NCBI GenBank assembly: GCA_030425945.1
Contig: JAUHZL010000170.1
Coordinates: 1 to 6,696 of the forward strand
Length of the DNA stretch: 6,696 bases
Direction of reading: 5' to 3'
Source: Alphaproteobacteria bacterium
GTDB taxonomy: Bacteria; Pseudomonadota; Alphaproteobacteria; Rhodobacterales; Rhodobacteraceae
Shown: piece after piece, positions 1 through 6,563 of the stretch
How the letters are laid out: each line of letters begins with the position of its first letter
How positions within the stretch are numbered: position 1 is the first letter of the stretch
Notes under the pieces: generated by a model
Told to the model about the DNA's origin: nothing
The model's input: only the letters and a program-made list of their open reading frames with translations
Databases searched by the model: none
Position numbers and translations under genes: made by a program

Positions 1-856
1 CCGCGTTTCCTTCGAGTTCTTCCCGCCCAAGTCGCTGTCGGCCTCGTTCCGGCTGTGGGACACGGTGCGGGTGCTGGCGCCGCTGGCCCCCGAGTTCGTG
101 AGCGTCACCTACGGCGCGGGCGGCACCACGCGGCAGTTGACCCACGAGGCGGTCACCACCATCGGGCGCGAGTTCGGGCTGCGCGTCGCGGCGCACCTGA
201 CCTGTGTCGAGGCCACGCGGTCCGAGACGCTTGAGATCGCCGAGACCTATGCCGCGGCGGGCGTGACCGACATCGTGGCGCTGCGCGGCGATCCGCCCGC
301 GGGGGCCAAGGGCTTCGTCCCGCATGCCGACGGCTTCGGCAGCTCGGTCGAGCTGATCGAGGCGCTGGCACGGACCGGCAAGTTCACCCTGCGCGTGGGC
401 GCCTACCCGGACCGCCACCCGGAAGCGCCGACCGCGGTCGCGGACGTCGATTACCTGAAGCGCAAGATCGACGCGGGCGCGTCGGCGGCGATCACCCAGT
501 TCTTCTTCGAGGCGGACACCTTCTTCCGGTTCCGCGATCTCTGCGCCAAGGCCGGGATCACCGCGCCGATCATCCCCGGCATCCTGCCGATCGAGAACTG
601 GACCAAGGCGCGCAATTTCGCGGCGCGCTGCGGCACCGCGATCCCGGGCTGGATGGACGACGCCTATGACAAGGCGATCCGCGACGGGCGCGAGACGCTG
701 CTGTCGACGGCGCTGGCGACGGAACTGTGCACGACGCTGATCGAGGGCGGCGTCGAGGACCTGCATTTCTACACGCTGAACACGCCGGAACTGACCCGCG
801 ACATCTGCGCGGCGCTCGGCGTGGCGCCCCGGCAATCGCTGGCACGGGTCGCCTGA
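1..856 (+). CDS. metF: 5,10-methylenetetrahydrofolate reductase, 5'-truncated by window edge
   Basis: MetF reduces 5,10-methylene-THF to 5-methyl-THF with FAD and NAD(P)H in the cytoplasm, supplying the methyl group used by methionine synthase. The reading frame is open from base 2 and ends at TGA 854-856; 284 residues are visible. The first readable residues are RVSFEFFPPK, the N-terminal MetF signature; its Glu (visible residue 5) matches catalytic Glu28 of E. coli MetF. LRGDPP follows, with Asp at visible residue 97, the same 92-residue spacing as E. coli Glu28 to flavin-tuning Asp120. Other family blocks are FVSVTYGAGG, AAHLTC, AYPDRHPEAP, ITQFFFEADTFFRFRD, IIPGILPI and the C-terminal HFYTLNTPEL. 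By comparison with E. coli, only about 23 N-terminal residues lie outside the window. A GTG at base 65 is internal and not the start, because conserved sequence precedes it. Its stop lies six bases from the convergent downstream gene, so there is no room for a separate terminator. Confidence 0.96.
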   Translation, partial: RVSFEFFPPKSLSASFRLWDTVRVLAPLAPEFVSVTYGAGGTTRQLTHEAVTTIGREFGLRVAAHLTCVEATRSETLEIAETYAAAGVTDIVALRGDPPAGAKGFVPHADGFGSSVELIEALARTGKFTLRVGAYPDRHPEAPTAVADVDYLKRKIDAGASAAITQFFFEADTFFRFRDLCAKAGITAPIIPGILPIENWTKARNFAARCGTAIPGWMDDAYDKAIRDGRETLLSTALATELCTTLIEGGVEDLHFYTLNTPELTRDICAALGVAPRQSLARVA

Positions 857-862
857 CCCCGG

Positions 863-1885
863 TCAGGACGCGGGACGGCGGAAGCGCGGCAGGGCGAGGG
901 TCCAGCCGCGCTTCATGCGTTTGCGGGCGGCGACGGCGGGATGGACGCGTTCGGACGGGTCGTTGCCGATGGCGCGGGCGTGGCGCGCGAGGAAGAGCTT
1001 GCCGAACCCCGCGTTCATGCCGACCGAGGGTGCCAGCGGGTCGGCGGGGAAGCGGGCGCGCCAGTCCTTCGGCAGCGGCAGGCCCTCGGCCTCGGCCCGG
1101 TCGAGCATCCAGGTCAGCGTCAGGTTCGACAGGCCGCGCGCCGCCTCGACCCCGCCCAGTTGCCCGCCGATGTCGCCGTGGGTGCCGGGGAACCAGACTT
1201 GCTCGACCCGGGCGCGGTCGGCCTCGGTCGTGGTCCAGGGCACCGGGGTGAAGGCGACGCGGCGCTCGTCATGGGCCAGCGCATGCACCCCGACGCGGAC
1301 GTTGGGGCCGATATTGGCGGAGTGGAACTCGGAGGCCTGCGGGACGAGCCGCCAGAGGATCGGCCAGCGCAGCCCGAGTGCCTCGACCGTGTCCCAGACC
1401 CCGATCATCTCGATCGGCACGCTGCCGGGCGGCCAGCAGTAGCGGCGGGCGAAGAGCGCGGCGAAGCGCGAGGCCCGGCGTTCGCGGTAGTAGCGGTAGA
1501 GATGCTCGGTGTTGCGGCGGCTGGCGTGTTCGGGGCGCAGGAGGCCGTTGCGCGCGATGACGCCCGCGAGGCTGCGCACCGCGAAGGCGCCGCGCGAGTA
1601 GCCGAAGAGGAAGATGCGGTCGCCCGGACGCCAGCCCTGCGCGAGGAAGCGGTAGGCGCGGCGGATCTGGCGGTTGAGACCGATGCCCGCGATGACCTCC
1701 AGCGCCTTCCGCCAGCCGCGCCACTGGATGCCGGGTTCGTACCAGACCTCGAGATCGGGGCGCGCACCTTCGCCGAGCAGGCCGAAGAGAAGGCCGGCGT
1801 TGGTCTCCTCCCCCGGGGCGAGCGAACTCATCGTCCCGTCGAGAATGACCACGAATGTGCGCGGCGAGCGCGCGCCGGTTCCCAT
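863..1885 (-). CDS. DUF2235-family alpha/beta hydrolase (Tle1-like lipase fold)
   Basis: The 340-residue protein belongs to the DUF2235 / uncharacterised alpha/beta hydrolase family, which includes the catalytic domain of Tle1-type phospholipase effectors. In order it shows the N-terminal strand FVVILDGT (residues 11-18); FLFGYSRGAFAVRSLAG with the nucleophile elbow G-Y-S97-R-G; VWDTVEALG with likely acid Asp165; HALAHDERR (201-209), a family hallmark; and WFPGTHGDIGG with likely catalytic His236. The triad is therefore complete. No signal peptide, transmembrane segment or export domain is visible, and no VgrG, PAAR or immunity gene is adjacent, so calling it a type VI effector is not supported; the substrate is unknown. 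I chose ATG 1885 rather than in-frame ATG 1903 (six residues longer) because an AAGGGGAG ribosome-binding-like run sits six bases before 1885, nothing comparable precedes 1903, and the best promoter would start transcription at about 1902. The C-terminus is basic (KRMKRGWTLALPRFRR). It is divergent from valS and convergent with metF. Confidence 0.88.
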   Translation of the reverse strand: MGTGARSPRTFVVILDGTMSSLAPGEETNAGLLFGLLGEGARPDLEVWYEPGIQWRGWRKALEVIAGIGLNRQIRRAYRFLAQGWRPGDRIFLFGYSRGAFAVRSLAGVIARNGLLRPEHASRRNTEHLYRYYRERRASRFAALFARRYCWPPGSVPIEMIGVWDTVEALGLRWPILWRLVPQASEFHSANIGPNVRVGVHALAHDERRVAFTPVPWTTTEADRARVEQVWFPGTHGDIGGQLGGVEAARGLSNLTLTWMLDRAEAEGLPLPKDWRARFPADPLAPSVGMNAGFGKLFLARHARAIGNDPSERVHPAVAARKRMKRGWTLALPRFRRPAS

Positions 1886-1908
1886 CGGCAGCTCCCCTTC
1901 CATGTTTC

Positions 1909-1937
1909 AAGATAGGCGCTGATCCGGCCCATCCCAA
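1909..1937 (-). promoter_or_regulatory. Putative sigma-70-type promoter for the DUF2235 gene
   Basis: On the minus strand TTGGGA (bases 1937-1932) and TATCTT (1914-1909) are separated by 17 bases; each matches the -35 and -10 consensus at four of six positions. Initiation would fall near 1902, giving a leader of roughly 17 bases that contains the GGGGAG ribosome-binding-like sequence before ATG 1885. This is a consensus match only, read by eye in a region slightly less GC-rich than the flanking genes. Confidence 0.4.
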
Positions 1938-2002
1938 TCCTTTGTTCACCTGAAAAGCACGCGCCTGCGGCCTTAAGATGGCGTAAACCCTGCGGGCGGC
2001 GC

Positions 2003-2031
2003 TTTCCCTTTGCCGCGCGCTTGGGTAGATC
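2003..2031 (+). promoter_or_regulatory. Weak candidate promoter for valS
   Basis: TTTCCC (2003-2008) and TAGATC (2026-2031) lie 17 bases apart, each with three of six consensus matches, and would give a leader of about 30 bases before ATG 2069. Nothing better was seen in 1886-2068. No T-box, riboswitch-like fold or leader peptide was recognised there. Treat this as a low-confidence pointer. Confidence 0.2.
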
Positions 2032-2068
2032 GGCCCGGACGCAAGGACAAAAAGACCGGGACACCGCG

Positions 2069-5000
2069 ATGCCGATGGAAAAGACCTTCAACGCCGCCGA
2101 GGCCGAGGCGCGCATTTCCGCCGCGTGGCAGGAGAGCAAGGCCTTTGCCGCGGGCGCGAACGCCAGCCGCGACGAAAGCTTCTGCATCATGATCCCGCCG
2201 CCGAACGTGACCGGCGCGCTGCACGTGGGCCATGCCTTCAACAACACGCTTCAGGACATCCTGATCCGCTGGCACCGGATGCGCGGGTTCAAGACCCTCT
2301 GGCAGCCCGGGCAGGACCACGCGGGCATCGCCACCCAGCTTCAGGTCGAGAAGATGCTGGCGGCGCAGGGCACTGCCGGCCGCCGCGAGCTGGGCCGCGA
2401 GGCGTTCCTGGAGAAGGTCTGGGAGTGGAAGGGCCAGTACGGCGGCACCATCGTCGAGCAGTTGAAGCGTCTGGGATGCTCCTGCGACTGGGACCGCAAC
2501 GCCTTTACCATGGCGGGCGCGCCGGGCGACCCGCGCACCGGGCACGAGAACTCGCCCAACTTCCACGATGCCGTCATCAAGGTCTTCGTGGACATGTACG
2601 AGAAGGGCTACATCTACCGCGGCAAGCGCCTGACCAACTGGGACCCGCATTTCGAGACGGCGATTTCCGACCTGGAGGTCGAGAACATCGAGGTTGCGGG
2701 CCACATGTGGCACTTCAAGTACCCGCTGGCCGGGGGGGCGACCTACGAATACGTCGAGAAGGACGAGGACGGGAACGTGGTTCTGCGCGAGACGCGGGAC
2801 TACATCTCGATCGCCACGACGCGGCCCGAAACGATGCTGGGCGACGGCGCGGTGGCGGTGCATCCCTCGGACGCGCGCTATGCGCCCATCGTCGGGATGC
2901 TCTGCGAAATCCCGGTCGGGCCGAAGGAGCATCGCCGCCTGATCCCGATCATCACCGACGAGTACCCGGACCCGAACTTCGGCTCGGGCGCGGTGAAGAT
3001 CACCGGTGCGCATGACTTCAACGACTATGGCGTCGCCAAGCGCGGCGGCATCCCCTGCTATCGCCTGATGGACACCCGCGCGCACATGCGGGCCGACGGC
3101 GCGCCCTATGCCGAGGCCGCCGCGATCGCGCAGGAGGTGGCGCAGGGCAAGCGGGTGCTGACCGAAGCCGAGGTCGATTCGCTGAACCTTGTCCCCGATC
3201 ACCTGCGGGGCCTCGACCGGTTCGAGGCGCGCAAGCGCGTGGTCGAGGAGATCACCGCCGAAGGCCTCGCCGTGATGACGCGCGCCGACGATCCGCGCCT
3301 CGGTAGGGTGGGTGGTTCCTCCTCGACCGAGGAGGGTTCACCCACCGAACCCACCGAAGTCCCGCTGGTCGAGGCCAAGCCGATCATGCAGCCCTTTGGC
3401 GACCGCTCGAAGGTCGTGATCGAGCCGATGTTGACCGACCAGTGGTTCGTCGATGCCGAGAAGATCGTCGGCCCGGCGCTGGAGGCGGTGCGCGACGGCA
3501 CGGTGAAGATCATGCCGGAGTCGGGCGAGAAGACCTATTACCACTGGCTGGAGAACATCGAGCCGTGGTGCATCTCGCGCCAGCTCTGGTGGGGGCACCA
3601 GATCCCGGTGTGGTATGGGCCGGATGGTACGATCTTCTGCGCCGAGAACTATGAGCTAGCGCTTGAAAAGGCAGAAGATTTCTATCGTCAACTGAATGAG
3701 GAAGGCGCGCTTGCCGACGCGCTCGGCGCAACGAGTCTTCAAGGGAATCCAATTTTTGATGGCGTATCTGTCTTCACTCTTGAGGACAGTGTTGGGTTCA
3801 AAGTTGATGGCGCTGGCCGTCGTATTCCTCGTCCCTCAAGCAATGAGGGATGGAGCGTCGGCCGGGACGAAGACTTTCTCCATGTTGAGATCATCCTTTC
3901 CCGCGACCCCGACGTGCTGGACACCTGGTTCTCGTCCGGCCTCTGGCCCATTGGCACCCTTGGCTGGCCGGAGGAGACCGAGGAGTACAAGACCTACTTC
4001 CCGACCGATGTCCTGATCACCGGCTTCGACATCCTGTTCTTCTGGGTGGCGCGGATGATGATGATGCAGCTGGCGGTGACCGGCAAGATCCCGTTCCACA
4101 CCGTCTACCTGCACCAGCTCGTCCGCGACGAGAAGGGCCGGAAGATGTCCAAGACCACCGGCAACGTGATCGACCCGCTGCAGATCGTCGACGAGTACGG
4201 CGCCGATGCGCTGCGCTTTACCAATGCGGCCATGGCCTCGATCGGGGGCGTGCTGAAGCTGTCGGAAGAGCGGATCGCGGGCTATCGCAACTTCGGCACC
4301 AAGCTGTGGAACGCCGCGCGCTTCGCCGAGATGAACGAGGCCGTCGCGGGCGCGGTGGGCGACGCGATCTGGGCCCCCGGCAAGCCGATGCCCGAGGCCG
4401 CCGTCAACCGCTGGATCATCGGCGAGACCGCCCGCACCCGCGCCGCGGTGGACGAGGCGCTGGCGGCCTACCGATTCAACGACGCGGCCGGCACGCTCTA
4501 CGGTTTCGTCTGGGGCATGGTCTGCGACTGGTACGTGGAACTGTCGAAGCCGCTCTTGATGGACGGCAGCGACGCGGAGAAGGCCGAGACCCGCGCCGTG
4601 ATGGCCTGGGTGATCGACCAGTGCCTGCTGCTGCTGCACCCGTTCATGCCCTTCATCACCGAAGAGCTGTGGGGCACGCTGGGCGCGCGGCCGAAGATGC
4701 TGGTGCACGGCGACTGGCCGGACTACGCGCCGGGCGACCTGGTCGATGCCGAGGCGAGCGCCGAGATGGGCTGGGTGATCGGGCTGATCGAGGCGGTCCG
4801 CTCGGCCCGCGGCGAGATGCGCGTGCCGGTCGGGCTGAAGGTGCCGCTGGTCGAGGTGGACCTGAGCGACTTCGGGCGGACCTGCTGGGACCGCAACGCG
4901 GCGCTGATCCAGCGGCTGGCGCGGATCGACAGCCTGAGCAAGGCCGACGCGATGCCGAAGGGCGCGGTGACCATCGCCGTCGAGGGCGCGACGCTGGGCC

Positions 5001-5230
5001 TGCCGCTGGAGGGCATCATCGACATCGACGCCGAGAAGGCGCGGCTGGAAAAGGCGCTGGAGAAGCTCGGCAAGGAACTGGGCGGTCTGCGCGGGCGCCT
5101 TGGCAACCCGAAGTTCGTCGAGAGCGCGCCCGAGGAGATCGTCGAGGAGACCCGCGCCCAGCTGGCCGCGAAGGAAGAGGAAGCGGGCCGCCTCGAGGCC
5201 GCCCGCGCCCGCCTGGCGGAACTGGGCTGA
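2069..5230 (+). CDS. valS: Valyl-tRNA synthetase
   Basis: This cytoplasmic class I synthetase charges tRNA-Val with valine and edits mischarged threonine. The 1053-residue protein is longer than E. coli ValS (951). In order: PPPNVTGALHVGH with the HIGH-type motif HVGH at 52-55; CP1 editing domain with TTRPETMLGD (250-259) and AHDFNDY (314-320); KPIMQPFGDRSKVVIEPMLTDQWF; WWGH (507-510); DVLDTWFSS (615-623); KMSKT (692-696) in place of KMSKS; a helical anticodon-binding domain at about 780-930; and a C-terminal coiled-coil arm rich in Lys/Glu/Ala from about 984 to the end, typical of ValS tRNA-binding arms. I chose ATG 2069 because MPMEKTFNAAEAEARI is the usual family N-terminus; TTG at 2021 would add 16 unsupported residues. 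GGGA seven bases before ATG is only a weak ribosome-binding site. Two irregular segments lie inside it: an in-frame palindrome (residues about 413-430) and a lower-GC stretch (about 528-610). Neither breaks the frame. It appears to be a single-gene unit, with no partner gene downstream on its strand. Confidence 0.97.
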   Translation: MPMEKTFNAAEAEARISAAWQESKAFAAGANASRDESFCIMIPPPNVTGALHVGHAFNNTLQDILIRWHRMRGFKTLWQPGQDHAGIATQLQVEKMLAAQGTAGRRELGREAFLEKVWEWKGQYGGTIVEQLKRLGCSCDWDRNAFTMAGAPGDPRTGHENSPNFHDAVIKVFVDMYEKGYIYRGKRLTNWDPHFETAISDLEVENIEVAGHMWHFKYPLAGGATYEYVEKDEDGNVVLRETRDYISIATTRPETMLGDGAVAVHPSDARYAPIVGMLCEIPVGPKEHRRLIPIITDEYPDPNFGSGAVKITGAHDFNDYGVAKRGGIPCYRLMDTRAHMRADGAPYAEAAAIAQEVAQGKRVLTEAEVDSLNLVPDHLRGLDRFEARKRVVEEITAEGLAVMTRADDPRLGRVGGSSSTEEGSPTEPTEVPLVEAKPIMQPFGDRSKVVIEPMLTDQWFVDAEKIVGPALEAVRDGTVKIMPESGEKTYYHWLENIEPWCISRQLWWGHQIPVWYGPDGTIFCAENYELALEKAEDFYRQLNEEGALADALGATSLQGNPIFDGVSVFTLEDSVGFKVDGAGRRIPRPSSNEGWSVGRDEDFLHVEIILSRDPDVLDTWFSSGLWPIGTLGWPEETEEYKTYFPTDVLITGFDILFFWVARMMMMQLAVTGKIPFHTVYLHQLVRDEKGRKMSKTTGNVIDPLQIVDEYGADALRFTNAAMASIGGVLKLSEERIAGYRNFGTKLWNAARFAEMNEAVAGAVGDAIWAPGKPMPEAAVNRWIIGETARTRAAVDEALAAYRFNDAAGTLYGFVWGMVCDWYVELSKPLLMDGSDAEKAETRAVMAWVIDQCLLLLHPFMPFITEELWGTLGARPKMLVHGDWPDYAPGDLVDAEASAEMGWVIGLIEAVRSARGEMRVPVGLKVPLVEVDLSDFGRTCWDRNAALIQRLARIDSLSKADAMPKGAVTIAVEGATLGLPLEGIIDIDAEKARLEKALEKLGKELGGLRGRLGNPKFVESAPEEIVEETRAQLAAKEEEAGRLEAARARLAELG
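3307..3358. repeat. In-frame REP-like palindromic insertion within valS
   Basis: GGTGGGTG (3307-3314) is the exact reverse complement of CACCCACC (3339-3346), and CCTCCTC (3318-3324) is the exact reverse complement of GAGGAGG (3329-3335). This gives a two-part stem of 8 and 7 base pairs with a three-base internal bulge on each side and the four-base loop GACC. Directly after the left arm of CACCCACC lies a perfect tandem duplication of the nonamer CCCACCGAA (3341-3349 and 3350-3358). The stretch is read in frame as GGSSSTEEGSPTEPTE, low-complexity and hydrophilic, and unlike the conserved sequence on either side. It sits after the editing domain and just before the conserved KPIMQPFGDRS block, where a short surface linker is expected. 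An intergenic-type repeat that entered the gene without shifting the frame would explain it; no second copy was seen in this window, so membership of a dispersed family is inferred. Confidence 0.6.
3650..3897 (+). other. Lower-GC, atypical segment inside valS
   Basis: Hand counting bases 3661-3900 gives 125 G+C of 240 (52%), against 67% for 3541-3600 and 70% for 3901-3960. The change is abrupt at both ends. Codon choice also changes: A- and T-ending codons such as CTT, GAA, TCA, CGT, ATT and GTT are common here and scarce in the rest of the gene. The segment encodes residues about 528-610, between WWGHQIPVWYGPDG and SRDPDVLDTWFSS, and makes that interval about 108 residues, compared with roughly 40 recalled for E. 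coli ValS. The frame is intact and the conserved blocks on both sides are normal. It could be a patch imported by recombination from a lower-GC relative or an insertion in a length-variable loop. Confidence 0.6.
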
Positions 5231-5238
5231 GACCGGAG

Positions 5239-5264
5239 CGGTCCCGCCGGTCGCGGCGGGGCCG
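5239..5264. terminator. Hairpin between convergent valS and GNAT genes, possible bidirectional terminator
   Basis: Bases 5239-5248 pair with 5255-5264 over ten positions (nine Watson-Crick and one G-T), with the six-base loop GGTCGC. It fills most of the 36-base gap between the valS stop (5230) and the GNAT stop (5267), the expected place for a shared terminator. There is no T-tract on either side, so it is not a canonical intrinsic terminator; a strong GC stem may still stop polymerase or protect 3' ends. Confidence 0.4.
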
Positions 5265-5266
5265 GC

Positions 5267-5851
5267 TCAGGGCCGCGCGGCGAGGTCGTAGCGGTAGAAG
5301 TGCATCCAGTCCCGGACCTCGGGCGAGATCGCGATGCTCTTGCTGTCGGCCGAGGGCGCGACCTCGGCAAAGCCGAGCTGGTCATAGAGCGAGGGCAGTT
5401 CCGGGTTCACCTTGAAGGTATCCGCGATCGGCCAGCGCAGGCCCATGGCGCGCGCCTCGGCGATGCGGGCCCGCACCAGCGCGCGGCCCAGCCCGGTGCG
5501 CCGGGCCTCGGGGCGCACGTAGAGGTGCTTCATCTCGCCGGTGTCCTCCGACACCCGCCGCAGCGCCCCGGTGCCAATGGGCCGCCCGGTGGCATCGCGC
5601 ACCAGAAGATAGCTGCCGTTGGGCGGCAGGACCCCGTCGAGACCGGCGAAGAACCCGGCGACATGTGGCCGCCAGTCGAAATCCGCCCCCCCGGCGCCGG
5701 TGACCCGGCCGTGCATCATCTGCGCATACTCGACCAGCAGCGTCTCGGCCTCGGCCCGCGGAAAGGCCGCCGGGTCGTCGATGCGGTCGATGAGGAAGCC
5801 CGGGTCCGCCCCGAACTCCCAGGCGGCGCGGCGGGTGACGCCGGGCGGCAC
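5267..5851 (-). CDS. GNAT-family N-acetyltransferase
   Basis: Predicted cytoplasmic GCN5-related acetyltransferase, transferring an acetyl group from acetyl-CoA to an unknown amine. Read from GTG 5851 it has 194 residues. The acetyl-CoA-binding signature is clear: EMKHLYVRPEARRTGLGRALV, with the R/Q-x-x-G-x-G/A loop as R117-x-x-G120-x-G122. Before it come SYLLVRDATGRPIGTGALRRV (core beta strands); after it come SLYDQLGFAEV, the usual Tyr-containing GNAT C-terminal motif, and DWMHFYRYDL. The N-terminal part FLIDRIDDP...LLVEYAQMM also fits small single-domain GNATs. The start is uncertain: GTG 5851 is the only usual start codon in frame upstream of the conserved sequence and has no ribosome-binding-like sequence before it, and bases around 5829-5851 also read as LysR on the other strand. 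The native 5' end may therefore have been lost at the junction described separately. It converges on valS. Confidence 0.82.
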   Translation of the reverse strand: MPPGVTRRAAWEFGADPGFLIDRIDDPAAFPRAEAETLLVEYAQMMHGRVTGAGGADFDWRPHVAGFFAGLDGVLPPNGSYLLVRDATGRPIGTGALRRVSEDTGEMKHLYVRPEARRTGLGRALVRARIAEARAMGLRWPIADTFKVNPELPSLYDQLGFAEVAPSADSKSIAISPEVRDWMHFYRYDLAARP

Positions 5852-6515
5852 GGCGGGCGCGCCGGGCAGGGGCGTGGCGGTGGTCGCGGAGGGCGTGCAG
5901 GCGCTGCGGGCGCAGGGCGCGGTGCGGCCGCTGCGGATCATCGCGCGGCCGTTCCTCGTGGACCGGGTCATCATGCCGAACCTCGCGCAGTTCTGGAAAC
6001 GGCATCCGGGCACCGAGATCTCGATCCTGCCGCAACGCGAGATCGGCGGGCTGGCACCGGGCAGTTTCGACCTGGCGATTCCCTCGGCCAACGCCGGGAG
6101 GGTGCCGGAGGTGCCCGGCTGCACCAGCCGGGTCATCGCAACGGTGCCCGCGCTGGCGATTGCCGCGCCCGACCTCGTGGCGCGCGAAGGCACCGACCTG
6201 ACGCGCCTGCCGTGGCTGTGGCACGAGGAGGACATGCACGTGAAGCTGGACCTGATGGCCGAGGCGGGGCTGCCGGTGGCCGCGTTGCGGCAGGTGCGGA
6301 TCGGCAGTCCCAACCTGCAGGCCGAGGCGGCGCGGCAGGGCCTCGGCGTGGGGCTGTTCAACGCCCGGATCGTCCAGACCGAGATCGACGCCGGCGAGGT
6401 GGTCGCGCTGCCGCTGCCGAAGACCCCGAACGTGGTCTATCACGCGGTGATGCCGGCCGGGCCGCGCCACCCGCTGGCCGAGCCCTTCGTCGCGTGGCTG
6501 TCGGCGCTGATCTGA
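5829..6515 (+). pseudogene. LysR-family regulator lacking its DNA-binding domain (5'-truncated)
   Basis: The frame encodes the effector-binding (periplasmic-binding-protein-like) half of a LysR-type transcriptional regulator: the linker helix VVAEGVQALRAQG, then PLRIIARPFLVDRVIMPNLAQFWKRHPGTEISIL, FDLAIPSA (the usual FDLAIR position), LPWLWHEED, an ARQGLGVGLF block (normally A-x-G-x-G-x-x-x-L) and the terminal FVAWLSALI, ending at TGA 6513-6515. RRVTPGG near 5832 resembles the R-x-LTxAG segment that closes a LysR helix-turn-helix domain. The roughly 60-70 residues of winged HTH expected before it are absent, and the DNA upstream codes for the acetyltransferase on the other strand. Possible in-frame starts are GTG 5835, 5874, 5880 and 5895, none with a clear ribosome-binding site. 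The remaining frame has no stop or frameshift. It looks like the GcvA-like LysR group, with moderate confidence. Without an HTH it could not act as a normal regulator, hence the pseudogene call; a recent deletion or an assembly join are both possible. Confidence 0.72.
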
Positions 6516-6563
6516 CGCGCGCCCGATGGACAGACCCGCGCCGCGTGGCGTATTCCGGCGCTC

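Noticed and set aside
941..1915. Long plus-strand open frame opposite the DUF2235 gene.
   Set aside because: It is a high-GC shadow frame with Arg/Ala/Gly-rich sequence and no motif; the minus strand shows a complete catalytic triad.
2021..2068. TTG at 2021 as the valS start, adding 16 residues (MGRSARTQGQKDRDTA).
   Set aside because: The extension resembles no ValS N-terminus, contains the only candidate -10 region, and ATG 2069 starts exactly at the family-typical MPMEKTFNAAEAEARI.
1973..3202. Long minus-strand open frame opposite the start of valS; similar ones lie at 3836-4708 (minus) and 4306-5415 (plus).
   Set aside because: All overlap the conserved valS frame and lack motifs or ribosome-binding sites; they arise from few stop codons in GC-rich DNA.
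3307..3346. The valS palindrome as a transcription terminator.
   Set aside because: It lies in the middle of an intact essential gene, has no T-tract, and the downstream frame continues normally.
3650..3897. The low-GC segment as an intein, group II intron or insertion sequence.
   Set aside because: It is only about 250 bases, is translated in frame, and shows no intein splice motifs, intron domain V, terminal inverted repeats or transposase.
5619..5828. Extension of the LysR frame upstream to 5619, making a 298-residue protein.
   Set aside because: The added part is the antisense of the GNAT coding sequence, has low-complexity Arg/Ser/Pro composition and shows no helix-turn-helix.
5852..6361. 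Minus-strand open frame continuing upstream of the GNAT gene, suggesting a 364-residue fusion protein.
   Set aside because: The extra N-terminal part is antisense to clear LysR effector-domain coding sequence and has no recognisable domain.
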